From UKL13-2 sp038206765 (GTDB taxonomy: Bacteria > Pseudomonadota > Gammaproteobacteria > Burkholderiales > Usitatibacteraceae), in NCBI GenBank assembly GCA_038206765.1, contig JBBRAM010000015.1, forward strand, positions 17,397 to 81,396: a stretch of 64,000 bases of DNA. The letters run 5' to 3'. Shown here one piece after another: positions 8,262-15,834 of this stretch (position 1 is its first letter; every line of letters begins with the position of its first letter). The notes beneath the pieces are model-generated. The model saw only the letters and a list, made by a program, of their open reading frames with translations. It was not told the DNA's origin and did no database searches. A program made the position numbers and the translations under genes.

Positions 8262-9527
8262 ATGAACGCAATCAAAACCACCTCGCTTGCAACCTCGTCT
8301 GCCTTATTGGTCGTAGCGCTTTCTACACTCTCCGGCTGTAGCTTGTTTTCGATGTTTTCCGAAAACAAAAATACGGATTATCGTGCCCAGACCGCCGTCA
8401 AACCGGCCTCGCTGGAGGTGCCGCCTGATCTGACCTCGCCGATTGCCGATGACCGTTTCGTGATTCCCGATAACAAGGCAGTCACTTACTCTGCCTACAA
8501 CCGCGACCGTGCCAACCCGCAGGTTCAACAAAGCAGCAACGCTGTGTTGTCGAAAATTGACGGCGTCCGAATCGAGCGTGCTGGCGAGCAGCGCTGGCTA
8601 GTCGTCAAAACCACCACTGACAAAGCGTGGGCGGTCTCCAGAGCATTTTGGGGCGAACTGGGCTATGTGCTTAATCGCGAATCGCCCGAAATTGGCATCA
8701 TGGAAACTGACTGGGCCGAAGTTCGCAACAAGGCGCCGCAAAACATTATTGGGCGCACCGTTGGTCGCGTGGTGGAGAGCCTTTCCTCAACCGGCGAGCG
8801 TGATAAATTCCGAACCCGCCTCGAATCCGGCGCCGAACCCGGCACCGTCGAGATTTACATCAGCCACCGCGGTCTAGAAGAAAACTTCAATAATGCCGAC
8901 AGGCAAAGCCTTTCGTGGCAGCCCCGTGGCGCGGACAAAGAACTTGAAATCGAGATGTTGTCCCGCTTAATGCTCAAGTTTAACGGTGCCAACGCTGCGG
9001 CTGAATCCGTGAACAAAGCAACGGTTGCCGGCGCCGCCGTAACCGTAGCCACAAGGGCATCATTTGATCGCGATAAAGGCGGGGCACTCAAAGTCAACGA
9101 TCCGTTCGACCGCGCATGGCGTCGTGTCGGTTTGGCGCTCGACAATATCGGCTTCACGGTCGAAGATCGTGATCGTTCAAAGGGCTTATTCTTTGTTCGC
9201 TACATTGATCCTGATGCAGACGCAAAATCTGGCGCATCCGAAAAAGGCATTCTGGACCGCCTCGCGTTTTGGCGCAAAGATGACCCTGCCGCTAGCAAAA
9301 ATGATGTTGCTGTTGTAAACAAACCGGCTGAAAAAGGCTTCTTAGATAAACTCGCGTTCTGGCGCAAAGATGATCCAGCCAGCAAGCCGCAATACCGTCT
9401 CTTTGTATCAGATGCGCCAGGCGGAGCCGGCGGGTCAGATGTTGTCGTACAAACACCTGATGGCAAACCCGATAATTCGCCTACTGCAAAGCGCATTCTT
9501 TCTTTGCTGCTAGAACAGCTGAAGTAG
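8262..9527 (+). CDS. bamC: outer-membrane assembly lipoprotein BamC
   Basis: Lipoprotein subunit of the BAM complex that inserts beta-barrels into the outer membrane. Start chosen at ATG 8262 so that the signal peptide runs MNAIKTTSLATS... to lipobox LSGC; an in-frame ATG at 8214 lies too far upstream. After the lipidated Cys come a flexible segment (LEVPPDLTSPI) and two helix-grip domains. In the C-terminal half a 30-residue unit, EKG-x-LD-x-LAFWRKDDPA, occurs twice in tandem, which is unusual. A strong terminator follows at 9566. 421 residues, longer than E. coli BamC (344). Confidence 0.85.
   Translation: MNAIKTTSLATSSALLVVALSTLSGCSLFSMFSENKNTDYRAQTAVKPASLEVPPDLTSPIADDRFVIPDNKAVTYSAYNRDRANPQVQQSSNAVLSKIDGVRIERAGEQRWLVVKTTTDKAWAVSRAFWGELGYVLNRESPEIGIMETDWAEVRNKAPQNIIGRTVGRVVESLSSTGERDKFRTRLESGAEPGTVEIYISHRGLEENFNNADRQSLSWQPRGADKELEIEMLSRLMLKFNGANAAAESVNKATVAGAAVTVATRASFDRDKGGALKVNDPFDRAWRRVGLALDNIGFTVEDRDRSKGLFFVRYIDPDADAKSGASEKGILDRLAFWRKDDPAASKNDVAVVNKPAEKGFLDKLAFWRKDDPASKPQYRLFVSDAPGGAGGSDVVVQTPDGKPDNSPTAKRILSLLLEQLK
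9240..9380 (+). repeat. tandem duplication inside bamC (period 90)
   Basis: The segments 9240-9290 and 9330-9380 encode the same 17-residue motif (EKG..LD.LAFWRKDDPA) with mostly silent differences, 90 bases apart and in frame. This looks like an old internal duplication. Confidence 0.85.
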
Positions 9528-9565
9528 CGCTCCGCTGCAAGTTAAGGTGATTTAACACTAAGCTA

Positions 9566-9599
9566 ACGGGCTTGTCCGATCAAGACAAGCCCGTTTTTT
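9566..9599 (+). terminator. intrinsic terminator after bamC
   Basis: Perfect 11-bp stem ACGGGCTTGTC / GACAAGCCCGT around a 7-base loop, followed by a run of T. It ends the dapA-bamC unit. Confidence 0.9.
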
Positions 9600-9671
9600 A
9601 TGGGTGTACGAGAGCTTGCTGTTATCGGTATCGTTGCAGCAGTGACGTCCGTAACATGATCAGGAGGTAGT

Positions 9672-10454
9672 TTGGCATTGAAATTTACATCGCTCGGTAG
9701 CGGCAGCGAGGGCAATGCGCTTATCGTTGAGGTGAGCGCCGCAACCACCCATACGCGTTTGATGATGGACTGTGGCTTCGGATTGGCCGAAACCGAACTA
9801 CGCTTATCCCGCGCGGGTTTAGCGGCCAAGGATTTGGATGCCATTGTGGTGACCCATGAACATTCAGACCATATCGGTGGCGTTGCCCGCTTCGCCCGCA
9901 AACACAGCATTCCGGTATGGATGACGCACGGCACCGCTAAAGTATTGCGCGAGAATTCAATCCCCACCGCCCTCATGAATTTTGTGGATCCACATGCCGT
10001 GTTTAGTGTGGGTGATATTCACGTGACGCCATATTTCGTGCCGCATGATGCTTATGAGCCGGTGCAATATGTGTTTTCAGATGGCGCAAAACGGCTTGGC
10101 GTGTTGACCGACACCGGCGCACTAACCGCGCATATTGAGGCGACGTTATCGGGCTGCGATGCGCTGGTACTTGAGTGCAACCACGATTTGGAGATGCTCA
10201 TGGCGGGCCCCTATCCGGTGAGTCTGAAGCGGCGCGTTTCGGGCAAATTCGGTCACTTGGATAATCTGACGGCGGCCTCATTGCTCGCAAAAATTGACTG
10301 CAGCAAGCTTAAACATATCATCGCTGCACATCTATCAAAACGTAATAATTCTCCCGATCTGGCACGTGGTGCACTGGCGGCGGTGTTGGCATCAAGCACA
10401 GAATGGATCGGTATTGCCGAGCAGGAGACGGGCTTTGCGTGGCGCGAGGCTTAG
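9672..10454 (+). CDS. metallo-beta-lactamase-fold hydrolase (YycJ/WalJ-like)
   Basis: 260 residues of the MBL fold. The N-terminus KFTSLGSGSEGNAL is typical of the YycJ/WalJ branch, and THEHSDHIGG supplies the HxHxDH metal motif; further metal ligands are in DTGA and in the C-terminal AAHLSKRNN. Members are thought to be nucleases or phosphodiesterases; the substrate cannot be told here. Start TTG 9672 sits behind a near-perfect CAGGAGG; a second TTG at 9678 gives better spacing and the usual family length. It stands alone between two terminators. Confidence 0.85.
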   Translation: MALKFTSLGSGSEGNALIVEVSAATTHTRLMMDCGFGLAETELRLSRAGLAAKDLDAIVVTHEHSDHIGGVARFARKHSIPVWMTHGTAKVLRENSIPTALMNFVDPHAVFSVGDIHVTPYFVPHDAYEPVQYVFSDGAKRLGVLTDTGALTAHIEATLSGCDALVLECNHDLEMLMAGPYPVSLKRRVSGKFGHLDNLTAASLLAKIDCSKLKHIIAAHLSKRNNSPDLARGALAAVLASSTEWIGIAEQETGFAWREA

Positions 10455-10556
10455 GGACTGTTCTGATTGCAGGCGCCAGTCACGGCATCAGTCTTAAAAT
10501 TCGGGTGCCAGCAATTGAAATGCAGAAACTAAAATGCATAATCAAAACCCGAAAAT

Positions 10557-10586
10557 AAAAACGCCGACTCGAAAGTCGGCGTTTTC
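10557..10586. terminator. bidirectional terminator
   Basis: Stem ACGCCGACT / AGTCGGCGT with loop CGAA, flanked by A-rich sequence on the left and T-rich on the right, so it can serve both the MBL gene (+) and the Ala-rich lipoprotein (-). Confidence 0.85.
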
Positions 10587-10623
10587 AGTATTGCTAATGT
10601 TACAGTGACTGCGAACCGAAGAA

Positions 10624-11040
10624 TTACTTCTTTGGTGTTGCAGCGGCAGCAGCGTCTTTTGCACCAGCAACAGCTTTGGCAGCGGCGTCTTTAGCAGCAT
10701 CTTTAGTGGCTTCAGCAGCTTTGCCAGCCGCATCTTTAGTTGCGGTTGCAGCAGCACCAACGGCTTCTTTAGCTTCTTTAGCCATTTCTTTGCCAGCAGC
10801 AGTTGCACCAGCAGCAGCGTCTTTACCAGCTTCAACGGCTTTAGTAGCACCGTCTTTAGCAGCGTCAACAACAGCAGCGCTAGTTGTTTTGGCAGCATCA
10901 GCAGCAGCATCAGTTACAGCCTTAGGCATTTCGATTTTAGGCGCATCAACTTTTGGTGCTTCAACTTTTTTGGCTTCTTCTTTACCGCAAGCGGCTAAAC
11001 CGATTGCAACGATTGCTACAGCGACGATTGACTTATTCAT
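10624..11040 (-). CDS. Ala/Lys-rich repetitive lipoprotein
   Basis: 138 residues. Signal peptide MNKSIVAVAIVAIGLAAC with lipobox LAAC, then an EAPKVDAPKIEMPK spacer and about 90 residues made of A, K, D, T, G and E in 11-residue-like amphipathic repeats (KDAA, AKDAA, EATKDAAK). This predicts a long charged helix of the apolipoprotein or LEA type. An envelope-anchored structural or stress role is inference. Strong compositional bias makes homology calls unreliable. Its own transcript ends at the bidirectional terminator at 10557. Confidence 0.8.
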   Translation of the reverse strand: MNKSIVAVAIVAIGLAACGKEEAKKVEAPKVDAPKIEMPKAVTDAAADAAKTTSAAVVDAAKDGATKAVEAGKDAAAGATAAGKEMAKEAKEAVGAAATATKDAAGKAAEATKDAAKDAAAKAVAGAKDAAAAATPKK

Positions 11041-11429
11041 GTGACTTCCCTTGATGAATGAATTAAAGAGTGAAAAAATTTTTGATCAAAAATTTTTATC
11101 GGCTATGGCGACCTTTTGCCGTCTTGGAGCATATGTTGCTTGTGCTTCAATAGTTCCGCGAGTCATGCTTGAGTTACCGTTACAACATTGACCGACTGTC
11201 AAGTATATCATCGGTGTGATGCACCGCACAATAGTTCCCGGAAAGTTCCCCAAAATCACGGAATTTTTTACTATTTTTCCGTTCAGCCCGATCGAAGCTA
11301 AATTTGGGACGTATTTTGGGCCTGAATTAGGCCAAAAACAGCTGCTGGCGGGGCTCTCGGCGCTTTGAGCATAGTTCCTTGTTTCGGTATTTCATTATTT
11401 CGTTATTTCCGTATTTCGTCGTTTTATCG
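11041..11429. other. 389-base intergenic region
   Basis: Upstream region of the lipoprotein gene and downstream region of the gene ending at 11430. It contains an inverted repeat TTGAC-N5-GTCAA at 11188-11202 that could be an operator for the lipoprotein, and a run of short direct repeats (ATTTCGTT-like) at about 11383-11425. No gene seen. Confidence 0.5.
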
Positions 11430-11939
11430 TTACAGGCCAACTGCGCCGCCAATCGTCGCTAATTCGGTGCTTTCCCAAATCTGCTCAAATCGATCCACAA
11501 ACGGCTGGGCGTTTTCGGGTTGATGCAGTGTTAAAACCGAGCGTGGGTGCTCAAAATAGGGTTTTCGCCAAAAATGGGCCTGATCGGCAATAATCATCAC
11601 GTCCTTCGCCTCGCGGGCCTGGCCAACTGTGCGCTGGATCAATAGTTGTGTTGAAAACAGCCCTTTCAGCGCCACCAAACGCGCCAGCTCGCTCTCGATG
11701 CCCGCTGTCTCATGCAGCGCGATGCGGATTCGGTTGCCGCGATTGGCCAGCAATATCGCCTTCAAAATATCGATCCGCTGCGGACGTCCGAAATCGCGAC
11801 TGCGCAACATTTGCGGCGAAGCATCAAATATCATAATGTCGTGCTGTGCTACCGCGAGCAATGACTCGATTGCTTCAAGCGCATCGGCATTGCTTTCCAT
11901 CAATCGATAGACGGGTTCAGGGATCGCGACAGTATTCAT
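11430..11939 (-). CDS. conserved hypothetical protein (DUF7931/PLD-like)
   Basis: 169 residues from ATG 11939, which has AGGAGG six bases upstream (a further ATG at 11954 would overlap that site). The body reads IMIFDASPQMLRSRDFGRPQR, a helical part RIDILKAILLANRGNRIRIAL, and VMIIADQAHFWRKPYFEHP near the end. The order of a strand, a helix and a second strand with a late histidine recalls half of a phospholipase-D-like fold as seen in small betaproteobacterial DUF7931 proteins, but no HxK motif is present. It lies about 45 bases downstream of the uL16 hydroxylase gene and is probably cotranscribed with it. Function unknown. Confidence 0.65.
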   Translation of the reverse strand: MNTVAIPEPVYRLMESNADALEAIESLLAVAQHDIMIFDASPQMLRSRDFGRPQRIDILKAILLANRGNRIRIALHETAGIESELARLVALKGLFSTQLLIQRTVGQAREAKDVMIIADQAHFWRKPYFEHPRSVLTLHQPENAQPFVDRFEQIWESTELATIGGAVGL

Positions 11940-11984
11940 GATTTCCTCCTGCAAAAAAGATTGTGGCGCCGAATTGGGACAAAC

Positions 11985-13298
11985 TCAATTGAGATGCAAA
12001 TAACCATCGCAATAGGCCTTATAAAATTTTTCAAGTGCGGCAGGCGATAAGCTGGAAAGCCGCGCCGATGCTAGCGTTCTGGCGTCCGACAAGCTTTGCC
12101 AAGCAGCGTATTCATCATTTACCGTTGCTAAATTTCTGGTTGTATTTCTGGTTGTATTTTCGACGTCATTTACGGAGCTACGATCAAGCCAAATTTCGCC
12201 ATTTAAATAGATATGATCGTCATCGTACAAAAGTCTGGTTTTAGGATCAAGGCTCACGCCCCTCGCCGCTTTGGGCTTTACCGCCTTGGTGAATGCACCA
12301 GACGAAATGCAATCCTCAGGCGCGTCAAAATAAACATGGGATTTCGGCTCAGTTAAGTAGCAGCCCAGGAACCGCGCCATCATGCTTTTGTTGCTCGTTG
12401 CCTGCTGAAGCGGATTGAGCATCGTTGCAACCCGTTGAAGCATATTCGCATCAATTTCGCCTGGGGCTACCGTTGGGCGTAAATCCGGGTCGAGATATTG
12501 ACCATCCACCCGCAGCTCATCGTACAAATAATCGATAAACGCGGTTGTTAGCTCCTGTTGAGACGGCGCACGAAAACCAACCGACCACGTCACGCATTCA
12601 TCGGTCTCAGCTACGCCGTGATGGGCAATGTCTGGCGGTAGATACAGCATATCGCCCGGGTTCAACACCCAATCTTGTTCGGCTTTAAAATGCGACAAAA
12701 TTTTCAGTGGCATATTCGGCTGTAGGCGTAAATCATCCTGTGCCGATATCTGCCACCGGCGCTGCCCATGGCCTTGCAGCAAAAACACATCATACGAATC
12801 CACATGAGGCCCCACGCCGCCGCCTTTGACGGCGTAGCTGACCATCAAATCATCGATCCGCGCATTCGGAATGAAATTAAATTTCTGCAACAGTTGATGC
12901 GCTTCATGCGAAAAATGCTGCGTATCTTGAATCAGCACGGTCCAGATGGAATCCGCTAATGTTGCCAAATCGCGAAAATCCTTTGCGGTAAACGGGCCTT
13001 GCTGCAATTGCCATTCAGGTTTTTTCACACCGTTTTTTCCATGCGTGCGCCGCACAATCAAACGGCTCTCAGCCTCTTCGCGCTTCGCGAGCGTGAGGAT
13101 TTCTTTGATCGTTAATGGCGGCGCAAATCCGGGATCCGCAAATTCCGGAAACGCGCCACGAATCAACAGTGGCTTTTTCTGCCAATAGTCGCTTAGGAAT
13201 TCATGAGGAGAAAGGCTGCCGAGCATGACAAAATTCAAATTGTTCTCACATTGAACAATTTTTGCTTCAATTTTTGCAGCTACAGTTTTTTTAGGCAT
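11985..13298 (-). CDS. roxA: JmjC/cupin ribosomal oxygenase (uL16 arginine hydroxylase, RoxA/YcfD-like)
   Basis: Fe(II)/2-oxoglutarate oxygenase that hydroxylates an arginine of ribosomal protein uL16 in E. coli. HEFLSDYWQKKPLLIRGAFP begins the catalytic domain, and the iron-binding HxD sits in GPHVDSYDVFLLQGHGQRRW; the distal histidine is in PPDIAHHGVAE. A C-terminal dimerisation and winged-helix part follows. 437 residues against about 373 in E. coli: 24 come from an N-terminal stretch before MLGSLSPHEF, so a start at 13226 is possible. A Thr/Asn-rich stretch (NTTRNTTRN) near residue 390 is odd and coded by a short repeat. Confidence 0.82.
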   Translation of the reverse strand: MPKKTVAAKIEAKIVQCENNLNFVMLGSLSPHEFLSDYWQKKPLLIRGAFPEFADPGFAPPLTIKEILTLAKREEAESRLIVRRTHGKNGVKKPEWQLQQGPFTAKDFRDLATLADSIWTVLIQDTQHFSHEAHQLLQKFNFIPNARIDDLMVSYAVKGGGVGPHVDSYDVFLLQGHGQRRWQISAQDDLRLQPNMPLKILSHFKAEQDWVLNPGDMLYLPPDIAHHGVAETDECVTWSVGFRAPSQQELTTAFIDYLYDELRVDGQYLDPDLRPTVAPGEIDANMLQRVATMLNPLQQATSNKSMMARFLGCYLTEPKSHVYFDAPEDCISSGAFTKAVKPKAARGVSLDPKTRLLYDDDHIYLNGEIWLDRSSVNDVENTTRNTTRNLATVNDEYAAWQSLSDARTLASARLSSLSPAALEKFYKAYCDGYLHLN

Positions 13299-13497
13299 GG
13301 GATGCTTCGCAGGAATGAAATAACTTGCTGAATTTCTATTACAGTGGCCGAGATTTTATTTACCGGTTGTTTAAATAAAATTAAATTAATCAGGTAAGAT
13401 TTGGGCATTCATGAAGGCGTGTTTCAATATCGAACAAGCACTGATAACAACAACGACAGCGATTCAATTCACTCAACTTTTTGGGATGGAAACGACG

Positions 13498-14049
13498 ATG
13501 TTACAGGTTGGCACTGCTGCTCCCGTATTTGAACTTCCCGATGCCAGTATGGAAATGATCCGTCTTTCCAGCTTTCGCGGCAAGAAGAACGTTGTCCTTT
13601 ATTTTTACCCAAAGGACGGCACGCCGGTTTGTACGCGTGAGGCGATTGATTTTTCAGATCATGAAGATGATTTCGCTGAATGCGACACCGTGGTGATGGG
13701 TGTCTCGCGCGATGATTGCATGGTGCATGAAGCGTTTTCGGATAAGCACGGCATTTCAGTCAGGCTACTCTCGGACATGGATTGTGAAGTCTCGCGGATG
13801 TATGAGGTTTACAAAGAATATCGCTCAGGCCAAAACACAAACGGGCAGACGAACGGAAACGGCAGCATTGGTAGCAACAGAAGCATCGGAAGCAACAGTA
13901 GCAATGGCGGAAATGTGCAAATCAGCGTGCAGCGCTGCACATTTATTATTGATAAAAAGGGCGTCGTGCGTCACATTCTGCCGGATATGAATCCGCGTTT
14001 GCAGGTCGCCGAAGTGCTTAAAATGGTTAGGCAAATACATGGTCATTAG
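13498..14049 (+). CDS. bcp: peroxiredoxin, BCP/PrxQ type
   Basis: Thiol peroxidase reducing hydroperoxides. From ATG 13498 the protein is 183 residues: VGTAAPVFELPDASM, then FYPKDGTPVCTREAIDFSD with the peroxidatic Cys. The usual second Cys five residues later is replaced by Ile-Asp, so it would act as a one-Cys type or use another thiol. Between SRMYEVYKEY and the strand RCTFIID is an insertion of about 30 residues rich in Asn, Gly and Ser, coded by a tandem repeat at 13864-13899. Starts at 13411 and 13486 are open but lack family support. The stop overlaps slyD by 11 bases. Confidence 0.82.
   Translation: MLQVGTAAPVFELPDASMEMIRLSSFRGKKNVVLYFYPKDGTPVCTREAIDFSDHEDDFAECDTVVMGVSRDDCMVHEAFSDKHGISVRLLSDMDCEVSRMYEVYKEYRSGQNTNGQTNGNGSIGSNRSIGSNSSNGGNVQISVQRCTFIIDKKGVVRHILPDMNPRLQVAEVLKMVRQIHGH
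13864..13899 (+). repeat. 18-bp tandem repeat inside bcp
   Basis: Two adjacent copies of AGCATYGGWAGCAACAGW coding for SIGSNR/SIGSNS, within a longer Asn/Gly/Ser-coding tract at about 13836-13915. Confidence 0.85.
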
Positions 14050-14521
14050 CAAAGATTCAGTCGTCACTTTAAGCTATGAATTAAGCGATTGCGATGGCAA
14101 TATTTTAGAAGAAGTCGGGTCCAAAATGGCCTACATCCACGGCCATGCAGGCATTTTCCCCTTGGTTGAAGCAGGCTTGGCGGGTAAAGCCGTCGGCGAT
14201 AAATTCGATATTTCATTAGAACCTATCGACGCCTTCGGTGAATACGATGAAAAACTCATCCGGATCGAGCCCAAAGAAGTTTTCCCCGCCAACCTAGAAG
14301 TCGGCTCCCAGTTTGAAGGCCTGCCACCGGGCGAAGAAGATGATAAATGGGTCGTCTATACCGTCACCAACATCGCCGACGGCCAAGTCGTGATCGACGG
14401 CAATCATCCGCTAGCTGGCGAGCGGTTGATTTTTAAATGTACGGTGGATGAGGTAAGGGCTGCGACGGCTGAGGAGTTGTCGCATGGGCATGTGCATGGG
14501 GATCATGGGCATCATCACTAG
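14039..14521 (+). CDS. slyD: FKBP-type peptidyl-prolyl isomerase SlyD
   Basis: Cytosolic prolyl isomerase and metallochaperone. 160 residues: FKBP half (VVTLSYELSD, GHAGIFPLVEAGLAGKAVGD), insert-in-flap chaperone domain (EPIDAFGEYDEKLI to FEGLPPG), and a C-terminal His-rich tail HGHVHGDHGHHH that can bind nickel or other metals. Its ATG lies 11 bases inside bcp, which suggests translational coupling. The next gene starts inside its 3' end. Confidence 0.93.
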   Translation: MVISKDSVVTLSYELSDCDGNILEEVGSKMAYIHGHAGIFPLVEAGLAGKAVGDKFDISLEPIDAFGEYDEKLIRIEPKEVFPANLEVGSQFEGLPPGEEDDKWVVYTVTNIADGQVVIDGNHPLAGERLIFKCTVDEVRAATAEELSHGHVHGDHGHHH

Positions 14522-15212
14522 GAAGCAAGAAAATCTGCCGCTCTTCATTGTCGCTTTGGTCGGCTTCGTACTTTGGCTTGATTCCTATACTGCCAACGCC
14601 GCTCTGATCATTGCACTCGCCGTTGCACCTTGGTATTCAATCTGGATATGCCGAAAATATCGAAACAAGTTCTCAGTTTATGACGAGTACACAATTTCCA
14701 GCGGCGACGGCCGCCAGAGCAACGATTTAGGAGCATTATTTTTTATTGCTTGCGCTCTGCTAGCGATGGCTGGGGTGGTATACGGATCATTGACGACGCC
14801 CTTGAAATTGATCGCCCCAAGTTTCGCGATTGTCGTGGTAATGACATCAATTTTGGTTTTTGCGGAACCGGCGTTGCGACGGAAATGTTTTACGCTTTTT
14901 TTCGTCGTTATTTTGCTGTTTGGCTATGCTGCCGGCTTGATCACTGTTACTAATCAACACTTTGACTATCACGAGCCGATAAAACATCGCGTCAAAATTT
15001 TTGACAAAACTGAACGCAAGGGCAAAGGCGGCGGGTTTTTCTTAAACCTAGATGCATGGAGCCCTCAGCAGAAAAGTATTGCCCCAGACATCCGTGTCAA
15101 AAATCAGTTTTACAACGCTATCATCATCGGGCAAGACGTTTGTGTCTTTGAATACCCTGGTGCGCTTTTTCTGAATTGGTACACAGTCACATATGCGCAA
15201 GCGTGCAACTAA
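14505..15212 (+). CDS. membrane protein of unknown function
   Basis: 235 residues from ATG 14505; earlier in-frame ATGs at 14484, 14490 and 14496 lie inside the slyD His tail. Four hydrophobic helices are apparent (about residues 12-29, 33-50, 78-98, 105-122, with another near 130-150), followed by an 85-residue soluble part (HRVKIFDKTERKGKGGGFFLNL...) with two cysteines. The helix pattern suggests an inner-membrane protein with its C-terminal domain on one face. No family recognised. Overlap with slyD suggests cotranscription, while the REP/RAYT block begins right after. Confidence 0.6.
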   Translation: MGIITRKQENLPLFIVALVGFVLWLDSYTANAALIIALAVAPWYSIWICRKYRNKFSVYDEYTISSGDGRQSNDLGALFFIACALLAMAGVVYGSLTTPLKLIAPSFAIVVVMTSILVFAEPALRRKCFTLFFVVILLFGYAAGLITVTNQHFDYHEPIKHRVKIFDKTERKGKGGGFFLNLDAWSPQQKSIAPDIRVKNQFYNAIIIGQDVCVFEYPGALFLNWYTVTYAQACN

Positions 15213-15223
15213 GCTCGGCAGCC

Positions 15224-15255
15224 GTAGCCCGGCCAAGCGAAGCGCCGCCGGGCTA
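15224..15255 (+). repeat. REP palindrome, left copy
   Basis: GTAGCCCGGCCAAGCGAAGC and the following 12 bases form an imperfect palindrome with AGCCCGGC / GCCGGGCT arms. It is nearly identical, in opposite orientation, to 15796-15827, so the two bracket the transposase relic. Confidence 0.85.
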
Positions 15256-15299
15256 TCGTCCCATCATTCACCAAACTCCCCTCCAGCCGAAGCACCCGC

Positions 15300-15785
15300 T
15301 CAACTCGGCGTCAACATTCCACGCTCAATATATCGGTGAATCGTCGAATGCGGCCAATCAACCGCCTGTTTAACGTGCCCATGTTTTACCGGAGTAATAT
15401 GCACGTAATTCACGTGCGCTTCGAAATCACGATCATCACGAATCGTATGTTCCCAAAATCGTTTTTGCCATAACTTGTATTTGCCGCTTGCATCTTTTTC
15501 GACGGGCACACCTTCATGCAAAAGATGTTTGGTGAATTCGGCTTTGATCCGGCGGATGCGTTGCAAATAATTTTGGTCGTCGGGTGGCAGCGTCCACACC
15601 GCGTGCCAATGATCAGGCAGCACGACCATTGCGTCAATTGTGAAGGGAAGCTTCGCCTTCACATCACGGACGATGTTTCGCTAAGCGTCAATGTGATCGA
15701 TCAGCAGCGCACGCCTACGGTCATGCAGATTGACTGTGAAGAAGAATGTGCCGCCAGCTAGCTGACTAGGACGATATTGAACCAT
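15300..15785 (-). pseudogene. REP-associated tyrosine transposase (RAYT), amber-interrupted
   Basis: Y1/HUH-type single-strand transposase of the kind that mobilises REP sequences. Reading from ATG 15785 gives MVQYRPSQLAGGTFFFTVNL...RRRALLIDHIDA, then an in-frame TAG at 15681-15683, then in the same frame KAKLPFTIDAMVVLPDHWHAVWTLP, with the metal-binding HWH, and the C-terminal GHVKQAVDWPHSTIHRYI. The full length would be 161 residues with a single stop at codon 35, where relatives have Leu (TTG to TAG is one change). The 3' part alone (120 codons) could still be read from a GTG at 15662 but would lack the first strand. Flanked by inverted REP copies. Confidence 0.88.
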
Positions 15786-15795
15786 GTGTGGAGGG

Positions 15796-15827
15796 TACCC
15801 CGGCGGCGCTTCGCTTGGCTGGGCTAC
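15796..15827 (-). repeat. REP palindrome, right copy
   Basis: Reverse complement of the left REP with one core mismatch. It lies 8 bases from the mutS stop codon, so it probably also forms the 3' hairpin of the mutS transcript. Confidence 0.85.
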
Positions 15828-15834
15828 GGGAGCC

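Noticed and set aside
10676..11044. Long Ala/Ser-rich plus-strand frame opposite the lipoprotein
   Set aside because: It is the complement of the Ala/Lys repeats; the minus strand has the signal peptide, lipobox and terminator.
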